The notes beneath the pieces were generated by a model. It did no database searches. It saw only the letters and a list, made by a program, of their open reading frames with translations, and had not been told where the DNA came from. Made by a program: the position numbers and the translations under genes. A stretch of DNA of 64,000 nucleotides from Paramylibacter kogurei (GTDB taxonomy: Bacteria; Pseudomonadota; Alphaproteobacteria; Rhodobacterales; Rhodobacteraceae). This document shows positions 44,114-51,951 of the stretch, piece after piece; position 1 is the stretch's first letter, and each line of letters opens with the position of its first letter. The DNA lies in NCBI RefSeq assembly GCF_002742285.1, contig NZ_MDGM01000012.1, positions 124,001 to 188,000 on the forward strand, given 5' to 3'.

Positions 44114-44905
44114 TTAGGTGAACTTGGGCGGGCGTTTGGCCATTTGGGCTGCGACCTTTTCCATCTGGTTTTTGCCACCGATGATTTCGGCCTGAATGCG
44201 TGCCTCTGTATTCAGCGCGGATTTGGTGGTGCCCCATGTTTCATTGACCAACCGTTTGGACGCGGCCAATGCATCGGGGGATTGTTGCTTCAACCCATCA
44301 ATCATCCCCATGGCAACGGCGAGTGGATCAGCGGCAACATGGGTGATCAGGCCCAGTTTCTTCGCCTCTTTCATATCCAAAACGCGCCCTGTCATGATCA
44401 AATCAAGCGCTTGGTCGGCGCGCATCAAACGGGGCAGGGATTGGGAAATGCCCATATCGGGGATCAGACCCCATTTGGCCTCCATAATCGCGAATTTGGC
44501 ATCCTCGGCGGCGATGCGAAAATCCGCGCCAAGTGCAAGCTGTGCGCCCGCGCCAAAACACACACCCTCGATCACCGCAATCACGGGAACGGGCACATCG
44601 GCCCAGATGGCGGCGGGAGCTTGGAATTCATTTGGCGCACCTTCGGGGACTTCGATCATGCGTTTTTTCACGCCTTCCAGATCACCCGCAAGCGACATTA
44701 GGCTGGCCAGATCAATGCCCGAACAAAATGTGTTATCCGCACCTTGGATAATCACCGCACGCAACCCCGCGGTTTGCGCCAGCTCTGCGCCCGTTGCGGC
44801 CAGTTCCTGCATCATTTCAAATGACATCGCGTTTTTCTTGTCGGGGCGGTTTAACGTGACCAATGCGATATTGTCATCAATGTCGAGCGTCAGCGTGTTG
44901 AGCAT
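44114..44905 (-). CDS. Enoyl-CoA hydratase/isomerase family protein
   Basis: The 263-residue crotonase-fold enzyme shows ADNTFCSGIDLASL and the oxyanion-hole segment GVCFGAGAQLALGADFRIA, then LGLITHVAADP near the C-terminus. Family members hydrate or isomerise enoyl-CoAs; the specific substrate cannot be read from sequence. It is 42 bases downstream-facing from the rimO start region on the same strand and 70 bases from the next oxidoreductase gene. Confidence 0.9.
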   Translation of the reverse strand: MLNTLTLDIDDNIALVTLNRPDKKNAMSFEMMQELAATGAELAQTAGLRAVIIQGADNTFCSGIDLASLMSLAGDLEGVKKRMIEVPEGAPNEFQAPAAIWADVPVPVIAVIEGVCFGAGAQLALGADFRIAAEDAKFAIMEAKWGLIPDMGISQSLPRLMRADQALDLIMTGRVLDMKEAKKLGLITHVAADPLAVAMGMIDGLKQQSPDALAASKRLVNETWGTTKSALNTEARIQAEIIGGKNQMEKVAAQMAKRPPKFT

Positions 44906-44976
44906 GGTTCAATCCCTTGGGTTGTTTGCGGGCAGGTTAGCGTGTTGCCAAACAAAACGCCAAATGAAACGTGGCG

Positions 44977-46647
44977 TTATTTGTCAGGGGTGAGAGTGCC
45001 GCGATAGGCGGCGATTAAACCCACCAATGGTGCGGCGATGCGCACGTTGAAATGAAATTTGCCATCAAGGGTGGATTCAAAACTGTCCCCACTTGGCAAC
45101 AGGAATTTTGGCATGGGAATGCCCAACACCGTCCAGCGCCGTGGTTGTAAATATAACCGATCATCGCGAATAACGAGCGCCAATGAAACGCGGACTGCGC
45201 CAAAGCGCTCGGTTAACAAATGCGCATCACGTCCCGTACCAATTGATTGGGTCGAGCGGAATTTTTGCCCATCGAAATCGCGCTCCCAAAGCTCGCTATT
45301 TTTTGATGGGGTAAAGGTGACGTTGACAGGAATTTCACCATCTGTTGTGGCAAATCCGATCAATCGTGCGATGGCGCGTGCCAGACGGGATTTTCCATGT
45401 TCGCCAGTGGCATTCCCCGACCAGCGGCGCGGGCGGGTATCATTGTGCAAATCCTGAACGGGTTTTGGCAGGGTATCAAAGGCCGCGCCTAAAATTTGGC
45501 GATAAATCGGGGCGTCACTGGTAATGCTTTCACGCCAGCCCGTGATAATTGTGCGATTATTAAACGCCATATCATAATCAGCGAGTGACAATGCATTTGT
45601 GGCCGGACGCGCACCATTTTCGGGGCGTTCCCCACGCAAAACCTTGCGCAAAATCACCTCGATCGCCATGGATGGGATGAAGGGGCCATCATCGCCCTCT
45701 GCCAATAAATGCCACGACATTTCATGGGGTTGGCCGTTGCGTGTTCCAACGCCGCGCACGAACATGCCGCCACGATGTTCGCCAAACTTCATACGGTTCA
45801 AAACCCAATAAAATAGCGGTGAAAATCGTGTGAAGGCAGGCAATTTGAATTTTGCTCGCGCCTTTGCCAATAGGTTCAAAATACGATGCAAAATTTCGGG
45901 CACGGGGCCTGCCCCCATCCAAATGTCGGTGATATCGGGATGGGCGCGTGGGATGACCTGTAGATCGGGGACATCAACCAGTGAAAATCGCAAATTGCGC
46001 AGCGGTAATTCACCAGGGGGTGCCACGGTGAAATATTTGCTTTCGCCAAGCCCGATTGCGCTGGTTTCAACACCGCCACGGGTCAATTTTACATCACCAC
46101 CCGCATAGCCAACAACGGCGCGCATCACGTTTAACCCGATCCCTGCATAGGGCGATGGCGCAATGCCACCCGTAACCTGTTGCACCACCATCGTGTTTTC
46201 CATTTCGCGGATCACGGCGGCGGTTAAAACGGGAAAGCTGCTCACGCCAGAGAGCATGAAAATACCTGCATCCTTGGCGGCCGCGTCAAATTGCGACGTG
46301 CCAAAGACAAAATCGGAACCATCGGCAAAATCAAGATAGTTTACGCCAGCGGCAATACATGCTGACAAAACCCGATACGGATCATTGCCGTAATCTTGGA
46401 ATGGGCCAGTGGCATCAATCAAAATATCAGGGTGCAGATCATTAAGTGTTGCGGCAATTTCGTTACGATCAACGCCAATGGGCGAATAAGTTGCGCTGCC
46501 TGTTTGGGCGGCGCAGAAAGCCTGTGCCTTGGATAAATTGCGCCCTGCGATGTAAATGTGAATTGATGTATCCGCCAATAATTGCGCCAAACGCCCACCA
46601 AAAACACCATAGCCACCGAGGATCATGATCGTCAGTTTTTGTGTCAT
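44977..46647 (-). CDS. Saccharopine dehydrogenase-like oxidoreductase with C-terminal DUF4166
   Basis: The 556-residue protein has an N-terminal Rossmann domain (ILGGYGVFGGRLAQLL, residues about 9-24, and IDATGPF) and a C-terminal region resembling DUF4166 (GEHGKSRLARAIARLIGF, then VRVSLALVIRDDRLYL). The full substrate is unknown. ATG 46647 follows GGAGAG. It is divergent from the TetR gene and probably its target, with a palindromic operator candidate between. Confidence 0.8.
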   Translation of the reverse strand: MTQKLTIMILGGYGVFGGRLAQLLADTSIHIYIAGRNLSKAQAFCAAQTGSATYSPIGVDRNEIAATLNDLHPDILIDATGPFQDYGNDPYRVLSACIAAGVNYLDFADGSDFVFGTSQFDAAAKDAGIFMLSGVSSFPVLTAAVIREMENTMVVQQVTGGIAPSPYAGIGLNVMRAVVGYAGGDVKLTRGGVETSAIGLGESKYFTVAPPGELPLRNLRFSLVDVPDLQVIPRAHPDITDIWMGAGPVPEILHRILNLLAKARAKFKLPAFTRFSPLFYWVLNRMKFGEHRGGMFVRGVGTRNGQPHEMSWHLLAEGDDGPFIPSMAIEVILRKVLRGERPENGARPATNALSLADYDMAFNNRTIITGWRESITSDAPIYRQILGAAFDTLPKPVQDLHNDTRPRRWSGNATGEHGKSRLARAIARLIGFATTDGEIPVNVTFTPSKNSELWERDFDGQKFRSTQSIGTGRDAHLLTERFGAVRVSLALVIRDDRLYLQPRRWTVLGIPMPKFLLPSGDSFESTLDGKFHFNVRIAAPLVGLIAAYRGTLTPDK

Positions 46648-46775
46648 GTGTCTCTCCGCACCTTATTCAATGTGATCAAATACTGATGCGGGTGTGGGCA
46701 CAACTGTGCGAAATGGCGCAGGTTTGGGCGAAAAAGGGGGTGGCGTAACGTTTAAGTCAATTCACGTTGACATGT

Positions 46776-46795
46776 GCATTGCATCGCGACAATGC
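46776..46795 (+). promoter_or_regulatory. Candidate TetR operator and -35 box
   Basis: GCATTG-CATCGCGA-CAATGC is a 20-bp inverted repeat (6-bp arms) starting four bases after a perfect TTGACA (46767-46772) and ending six bases before the TetR start. Its location suggests autoregulation of the TetR gene and possibly of the divergent oxidoreductase. Confidence 0.5.
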
Positions 46796-46801
46796 TGGGG
46801 C

Positions 46802-47344
46802 ATGAGCAAATCTGACAAAACAAAATCAGCCATTTTAAACGTGGCACGCAAACAATTTTGGGCGCACGGCTATTCCAATGTATCGTTGCGCGATATCACA
46901 TCAGAGGTGGGTGTTGATGTGGCGTTGGTGTCGCGTTATTTCGGATCGAAACTGGGCCTGTTTCAAGCGACCTTGGTCGATGTTTACGATTGGCCCGAGT
47001 TGTTTGAATCCCGCAATCCAGATGTGGCCAAAGTGTTGATAGAGCGGCTTCGTGATGATGAAACGGGGCAGGCGGTTGTGCAAATGTTGATCGCAAATAT
47101 CACCGACCCAGAAGTGGGCGATATGGTCCAAGAGGATTTCACAAAACGTGTGGTTGCACCGCTTGAAACCATTGTCGGGAGCGCATGGGCAAAAGAGCGC
47201 GTGGGCATGTTTTTGGCAGCAATGATTGGCATGTCGATGATGCGCAATTCTTTTGGCCTAACGGGCATTTCTGATGTCAGCGACGAAAGCTATGCGCAAC
47301 AGTTGCAGCATTTGGCGCGAAATGCGCTGCGCTATATTGCCTAA
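46802..47344 (+). CDS. TetR-family transcriptional regulator
   Basis: The 180-residue regulator has an N-terminal TetR helix-turn-helix (AILNVARKQFWAHGYSNVSL, then ITSEVGVDVALVSRYFGSK, about residues 9-50), followed by an all-helical ligand/dimer domain. I chose ATG 46802 (MSKSDKTK); the longer frame upstream has no TetR character and contains the operator candidate. It is divergent from the saccharopine-dehydrogenase-like gene. A spacing of 80 bases precedes the hydantoinase gene. Confidence 0.9.
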   Translation: MSKSDKTKSAILNVARKQFWAHGYSNVSLRDITSEVGVDVALVSRYFGSKLGLFQATLVDVYDWPELFESRNPDVAKVLIERLRDDETGQAVVQMLIANITDPEVGDMVQEDFTKRVVAPLETIVGSAWAKERVGMFLAAMIGMSMMRNSFGLTGISDVSDESYAQQLQHLARNALRYIA

Positions 47345-47424
47345 ACAGGTTTAAAAACGTCTTTTTTCGACTGACATAAAAAGTTCAACGCGCTACATCT
47401 GATGCAATCAAAGAGGATTGTAAA

Positions 47425-49434
47425 ATGGCGTTGATGTTGGGTGTTGATACGGGTGGAACCTATACCGATGCGGTGTTGATCCGTGACGAAGAAACCGTCA
47501 TTGCATCGGCGAAATCTTTGACCACGCGCCATGATTTGTCTGTCGGTATTTCACGCGCAATTGCATCCGTTTTGGAACAATCTGGCGCGGATAAATCCCA
47601 GATTGCGATGGCGTCCATGTCCACCACACTGGCCACAAACGCGCTGGTCGAGGGGCAAGGTGGGCGCGTTGGTTTGATCCTGATTGGGTTTTCGGAAAAA
47701 GACGTTGCACGACAAGGGCTTGCGCAGGCGCTCAATGGTGATCCGGTGATTTATGTCGCGGGTGGTCACAATCATTCAGGCGGCGAAATCGCACCGCTGG
47801 ATGTGGCGCATTTGCGTGACGAATTGGCCAAAGTTGCGGATGATCTGTCTGGCATTGCCATCGCCAGCCAATTCGCCACACGCAACCCCGCACATGAAAT
47901 TGCGGCGCGTGAAATTGTGCGTGAAACATCGGCCTTGCCCGTATCGTGTTCGCATGAACTCAGCGCGAAATTGGGCGGACCAAAACGTGCAATGACCGCA
48001 GTTTTAAACGCGCGATTAATCGGGATGATTGATCATCTGATCGCCGCGACAGAAGGGTTGCTAAACGACCTAGACATCGATGCACCCTTGATGGTTGTGC
48101 GCGGTGACGGCGCATTGATCAGCGCGGATCAAGCGCGTGAAAAGCCGATTGAAACCATCCTGTCTGGACCCGCCGCATCCATCGTTGGTGCACGCTGGTT
48201 GACCGATGCAAGTGATGCGCTGGTGTCTGATATTGGTGGCACGACCACGGATATCGCATTGCTGCGCGATGGGCGCCCGATGATTGATCCTGATGGCGCC
48301 AGTGTCGGCGGTTTGCGCACAATGGTCGAAGCGGTTGCCATGCGCACAACCGGGCTTGGCGGGGATTCAGAGGTTCATATCGACAAGGATGGATTGGCGG
48401 GTGGATTGCAACTTGGCCCGCGCCGTGTGATGCCGATTTCATTGTTGGCGATGGATTGGTCCGACTTGGTTCACACAACCTTGGATCGTCAATTAAACGA
48501 AAATCGCGTAGGCGAATTTGCCGCGCGATTTATCGTTCCGATTCAAGGTAATAGCCTGTCTCGCGCGGGCTTGGAGCCACGCCAAGTACGGCTGTTGGAT
48601 CGTGTTGGGGATACGCCAAAACCGCTGGGAGATGTGTTGCAAACGCGGGTGGAATTGGGGGTGCTGGATCGGCTGATTTCGCGTGGCCATGTGATCGTAT
48701 CTGCGATCACCCCATCGGATGCGAGCCATGTATTGGGGCGCCTTGATGCATGGGATCAAGAGGCGGCGCAAAAGGCGCTGACATTATTTGCAGGACAGCG
48801 CACGGGTGCGGGTGTGCGTGTGGCAAATGATGCATCCACGCTTGCCCAAAAAATCATTGATCAATTGACCGAACAAACCTGCGAAGCATTACTGGAAGCG
48901 GCATTCGCAGAAGAGCCAGATATCAACGGCACCCCGCGTGAATTGGCGCGTCATGTGTTGATGAAATCTGGGCTGAATAATCATCGTAATGTCGTGGCGA
49001 TAAAGGCGGATTTGAACCTGCCCATCATCGGGCTGGGCGCATCGGCGCGGGCGTATTACGGCGCGGTTGGCGATCGGTTGCACACCACGACAATTTTGCC
49101 CGAACATGGTGGTGTGGCCAATGCCATTGGCGCGGTGGTGGGGCAGATCACCATGCGTGAAATGGGCGAGGTAAACAGCGCGGGCGAGGGGCGTTATCAA
49201 GCATTCCTTGATCATGGTCCACAGATGTTCGATGATCAGTCCAAGGCAATCGCAACGCTGGAACAGGAATTGAAAACACGCGCCCAATCAGCGGCGGTTG
49301 CAGCAGGCGCACAGGATGTGCGCATTCAAGTGTCACAAGACATTCAAACTGCTGATGTAGAAAACCGGCAAGTGTTTGTTTCAGCACAAATAACCGTCAC
49401 TGCAAGCGGGCGACCACGCATTGCAATTGAATAG
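47425..49434 (+). CDS. Hydantoinase/oxoprolinase family protein (HyuA-like)
   Basis: The 669-residue protein carries the N-terminal hydantoinase A/oxoprolinase signature VDTGGTYTDAVLI, the STTLATNALVEGQGGRVGLI segment and the ATPase-like SDIGGTTTDIALL (about 271-283), plus GLGGDSEVHID. Members hydrolyse N-methylhydantoin, 5-oxoproline or acetophenone-like substrates using ATP. The HyuB subunit that usually follows is absent; a HAD hydrolase gene starts nine bases after the stop instead. AAGAGG precedes the ATG. Confidence 0.86.
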   Translation: MALMLGVDTGGTYTDAVLIRDEETVIASAKSLTTRHDLSVGISRAIASVLEQSGADKSQIAMASMSTTLATNALVEGQGGRVGLILIGFSEKDVARQGLAQALNGDPVIYVAGGHNHSGGEIAPLDVAHLRDELAKVADDLSGIAIASQFATRNPAHEIAAREIVRETSALPVSCSHELSAKLGGPKRAMTAVLNARLIGMIDHLIAATEGLLNDLDIDAPLMVVRGDGALISADQAREKPIETILSGPAASIVGARWLTDASDALVSDIGGTTTDIALLRDGRPMIDPDGASVGGLRTMVEAVAMRTTGLGGDSEVHIDKDGLAGGLQLGPRRVMPISLLAMDWSDLVHTTLDRQLNENRVGEFAARFIVPIQGNSLSRAGLEPRQVRLLDRVGDTPKPLGDVLQTRVELGVLDRLISRGHVIVSAITPSDASHVLGRLDAWDQEAAQKALTLFAGQRTGAGVRVANDASTLAQKIIDQLTEQTCEALLEAAFAEEPDINGTPRELARHVLMKSGLNNHRNVVAIKADLNLPIIGLGASARAYYGAVGDRLHTTTILPEHGGVANAIGAVVGQITMREMGEVNSAGEGRYQAFLDHGPQMFDDQSKAIATLEQELKTRAQSAAVAAGAQDVRIQVSQDIQTADVENRQVFVSAQITVTASGRPRIAIE

Positions 49435-49443
49435 GAAAGACCA

Positions 49444-50148
49444 ATGATAACACATGTTTGTTTCGATGCAGATGACACGCTTTGGGAAGAGGGAAAATTT
49501 TTCATCGCGGCGGAATTTGTGTTGGCGGATGTGTTGGCAAAATACGCACCGAACGAGGATATCGCCGACATTTTATTGGGTGTTGAGCGCGCCAATGTTC
49601 CCACGCTTGGCTATGGTGTGAAAAGCTATACCCTGTCGTTGATTGAGGCAGCGTTAAAGATTTCGGATTATCAAATTAGTGCCGAGGAAATCGCGCGGGT
49701 TATGGATGCAGGGCGCGCCATTTTGCGCCATCCGATGGAAATGCCAGAAGGGTTGGTTGATGTTTTAACCAGTTTGCGCAAATCCTATAAATTGGTGGTG
49801 ATTACCAAGGGTGATTTGGTGGATCAAAACCATAAATTGGATCGTTCAAACCTGCGCGAATATTTTGATGAAATCCATGTGGTGATCGAAAAAGACGCGC
49901 CAAAATATACCGAGATTTTTGATGGGTTTGATGTGGCGCCAGAACAGTGTTTGATGATCGGGAATTCGATGAAATCCGATGTGGTTCCCGCGATTGATGC
50001 AGGGGGCTGGGGCGTGTATTTACCCCACACCGTCACATGGCAATTGGAGAGCGCGGATGAACCCGTGGATGCACCAAAATACCGCCGCTTGAAACATATT
50101 TCAGAGCTGCCCGCATTGCTGGCCGAATTGAATAAAACACCCGTGTGA
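49444..50148 (+). CDS. HAD-superfamily hydrolase
   Basis: The 234-residue enzyme shows HAD motif I DADDTLW (residues 8-14), motif II VVITKGD, motif III lysine in KDAPKY and motif IV GNSMKSDV. Phosphatase activity is likely; the substrate is unknown. It is coupled to the HyuA-like gene upstream, so the two may act in one pathway. Its last bases (ACACCCGTG then TGA) form the entry to phased array B, so coding and array sequences overlap. Confidence 0.88.
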   Translation: MITHVCFDADDTLWEEGKFFIAAEFVLADVLAKYAPNEDIADILLGVERANVPTLGYGVKSYTLSLIEAALKISDYQISAEEIARVMDAGRAILRHPMEMPEGLVDVLTSLRKSYKLVVITKGDLVDQNHKLDRSNLREYFDEIHVVIEKDAPKYTEIFDGFDVAPEQCLMIGNSMKSDVVPAIDAGGWGVYLPHTVTWQLESADEPVDAPKYRRLKHISELPALLAELNKTPV

Positions 50149-50194
50149 CAGACGTGGGACACATGGCGGACAAACGTGCGACATGTGGCGGGCG
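50134..50194. repeat. Phased array B: five GGACA-like words at exact 11-bp spacing
   Basis: TGACA, GGACA, GGACA, CGACA and GGGCG start at 50146, 50157, 50168, 50179 and 50190. The entry AAAACACCCGTG (50134-50145) is identical to that of array A. The last two words are diverged. It begins in the stop codon of the HAD gene and lies before the BrnA-like gene. Confidence 0.8.
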
Positions 50195-50266
50195 GGTTAA
50201 GCGCGGGTAAATGCGCCGCGCGAATGCTTGGCAATATGTAAACATCCGTCTGGCAATCTGTTTGCC

Positions 50267-50671
50267 ATGACGACAAATGCACAGAAACAAAAACGCGCCT
50301 TGACCCAATTCATGGACAGCGCGCTGGATTTACAAAGCCACTTTTTAATCTGGAACATGCGCGGGGCATTGCCCCCTGAATGGGACGAGATTGATATCAA
50401 CGCACCCGTCCCACCCAAGAAAGAAAAGATCAGCATCCGCATGGACGCCGATGTGATCAAATATTTCCGCGCCCTTGGCCCTCATTACACAACACAAATC
50501 AACGCTGTGTTACGCTGTTTCGTGATGGGACGGCTGGCCAATACATTGCACATCCGCGAAGAAGGGTTGAGCATTGACGAATTGATGAACGGCTATCGCC
50601 AAAAAACAATCGCAGAGCTGGAAATGGAAGCAAGGATGAAGGCGCGACGGGAGGAGAGGAATTATAAATGA
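50267..50671 (+). CDS. BrnA-like antitoxin-family protein without its toxin
   Basis: The 134-residue protein has a basic N-terminus and a C-terminal BrnA/MetJ-Arc-like region: KISIRMDADVIKYFRALGP (about 60-78), followed by YTTQINAVLRCFV, the ribbon-helix-helix pattern of BrnA. Typical BrnA pairs with a BrnT toxin upstream; none is seen, so this may act as a stand-alone regulator. I chose ATG 50267; the frame extends to 50228 without a better start. It converges on the NADAR gene, overlapping by ten bases. Confidence 0.65.
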   Translation: MTTNAQKQKRALTQFMDSALDLQSHFLIWNMRGALPPEWDEIDINAPVPPKKEKISIRMDADVIKYFRALGPHYTTQINAVLRCFVMGRLANTLHIREEGLSIDELMNGYRQKTIAELEMEARMKARREERNYK

Positions 50672-51357
50672 TCATCATCTTTTTGTGACCACTGTAAAAG
50701 TGTTCTGAAACTATCAAAGTTTTCGGCACACTTCACCGCCTCACCACGCATAGATAATGCGTGAAATTCTGCGACGGCTCTAGCTTGGCAATTTATAGAT
50801 TTACTCGGTGTAAACTCAACATCTGAATATGCCGCATATTTCATGTTTTGTCGTACCCAAGTTTCATGAGGAGCAATGGCACGGATATAAAGCCAGTCAT
50901 AAAATGCATTAAGCGGAGTTGTTGGGAAATCTTTGCCCATAAAATTGAAAGCTATGATTTCGCCCTTACCCAAGTTTCGGATTTCACGCTTTGCTTGAAA
51001 AGGGTCAGTATCCATCAAAAATTCGTGCTGACCAGATATCGAGAAAACTTTGGAGCTTTGATAGACACTTTCCAACGGTTTCATATCGCCGTGTACTTCG
51101 ATTTTAAGATTAAAGGCCGACAGTCTTCGTCCAACTTCTTGCTCGGATTTAGTGGAAATTTCTAAAATCGGCGAAATCCCCATTTCTGCGGCTTTGCGAT
51201 GAATTTCTGCAATATTTTTTTGCTTTTGCGAGACCGCAAAACCGCCGTGCCACTTAACGTTAATATCAACGGTTTCGACCAAACGGCCACTTTTAAAATC
51301 ACTCTTAGTGTGCGCTTGGCGTCCTTCCAGCGGAACAAATATTGGGCGTACGGCCAC
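50662..51357 (-). CDS. NADAR-domain antitoxin associated with DarT
   Basis: The 231-residue protein resembles the DarT1-associated NADAR antitoxin group: N-terminal MAVRPIFVP and the segment FAVSQKQKNIAEIHRKA, ILEISTKSEQEVGRRLSAFN, QSSKVFSISG and near the end AFYDWLYIRA, FTPSKSINCQARAVAEFHAL. NADAR enzymes remove ADP-ribose from guanine bases in DNA, reversing the toxin. The start is GTG 51357, sharing a base with the TAG stop of the toxin gene, so translation is coupled. Base composition is AT-rich like the toxin. Confidence 0.78.
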   Translation of the reverse strand: MAVRPIFVPLEGRQAHTKSDFKSGRLVETVDINVKWHGGFAVSQKQKNIAEIHRKAAEMGISPILEISTKSEQEVGRRLSAFNLKIEVHGDMKPLESVYQSSKVFSISGQHEFLMDTDPFQAKREIRNLGKGEIIAFNFMGKDFPTTPLNAFYDWLYIRAIAPHETWVRQNMKYAAYSDVEFTPSKSINCQARAVAEFHALSMRGEAVKCAENFDSFRTLLQWSQKDDDHL

Positions 51358-51887
51358 TAGTACAATACCTTAATGAATTTTTTTGGGACAAATTTCGGCA
51401 CAAGGATTTCACATCTCTCCGCTGCGATGAGCCTTGCATGTACTTTGGGATCTGTCCATTTTGTTCTGGTATAAATCACGTCTAAATCCAAATCCATTAG
51501 GTGTTCCGCGAAGTCGAGACACGGCTCTTCGGGTATATTTGCGATATTTAAGGTTAATTTTGTTTCAGGCTCTAGAATTATGCTTGGGCAAATACCCAGA
51601 TAACGGATATTTTCAAGCCGACCATCTTTCTGTGCGATGTACGCCATGGGGTGATTTCTGGTAAAACATAAATTAACGTAGTCATAAAGGCCTTGTTCGC
51701 GGTCAAGATCATGGCTTAAATCGTTTCCACCAAATGCTTTGGGCACCACTTTCCTGCTCTCTAATTCTTGCTTGGAAAGCAATCCGTGTTGTTTGATGCT
51801 ATCTATATTCCTTGCGTCAGTGAAATGATATAAGTACTTGTGTTGCTCACTTTTTTTAATATATTCCACGAGTTCATTTAAGTTCAT
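51357..51887 (-). CDS. DarT-family DNA ADP-ribosyltransferase toxin
   Basis: The 176-residue protein has the DarT pattern: LYHFTDARNIDSIKQHGLLS near residue 20, then GGNDLSHDLDREQGLYDYV and LCFTRNHPMAYIA, and close to the C-terminus RLIAAERCEILVP with the likely catalytic Glu. DarT enzymes attach ADP-ribose from NAD to DNA bases, which is toxic and can block phage. I chose ATG 51887 (MNLNELVEYI). It is followed directly by its NADAR antitoxin. Which base it modifies cannot be told here. Confidence 0.78.
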   Translation of the reverse strand: MNLNELVEYIKKSEQHKYLYHFTDARNIDSIKQHGLLSKQELESRKVVPKAFGGNDLSHDLDREQGLYDYVNLCFTRNHPMAYIAQKDGRLENIRYLGICPSIILEPETKLTLNIANIPEEPCLDFAEHLMDLDLDVIYTRTKWTDPKVHARLIAAERCEILVPKFVPKKFIKVLY

Positions 51888-51951
51888 TGGTAAAATCCAG
51901 TATATTAACAAAACTACTCTATTTTTAGTTGAATTAACCAGATATGCAACT

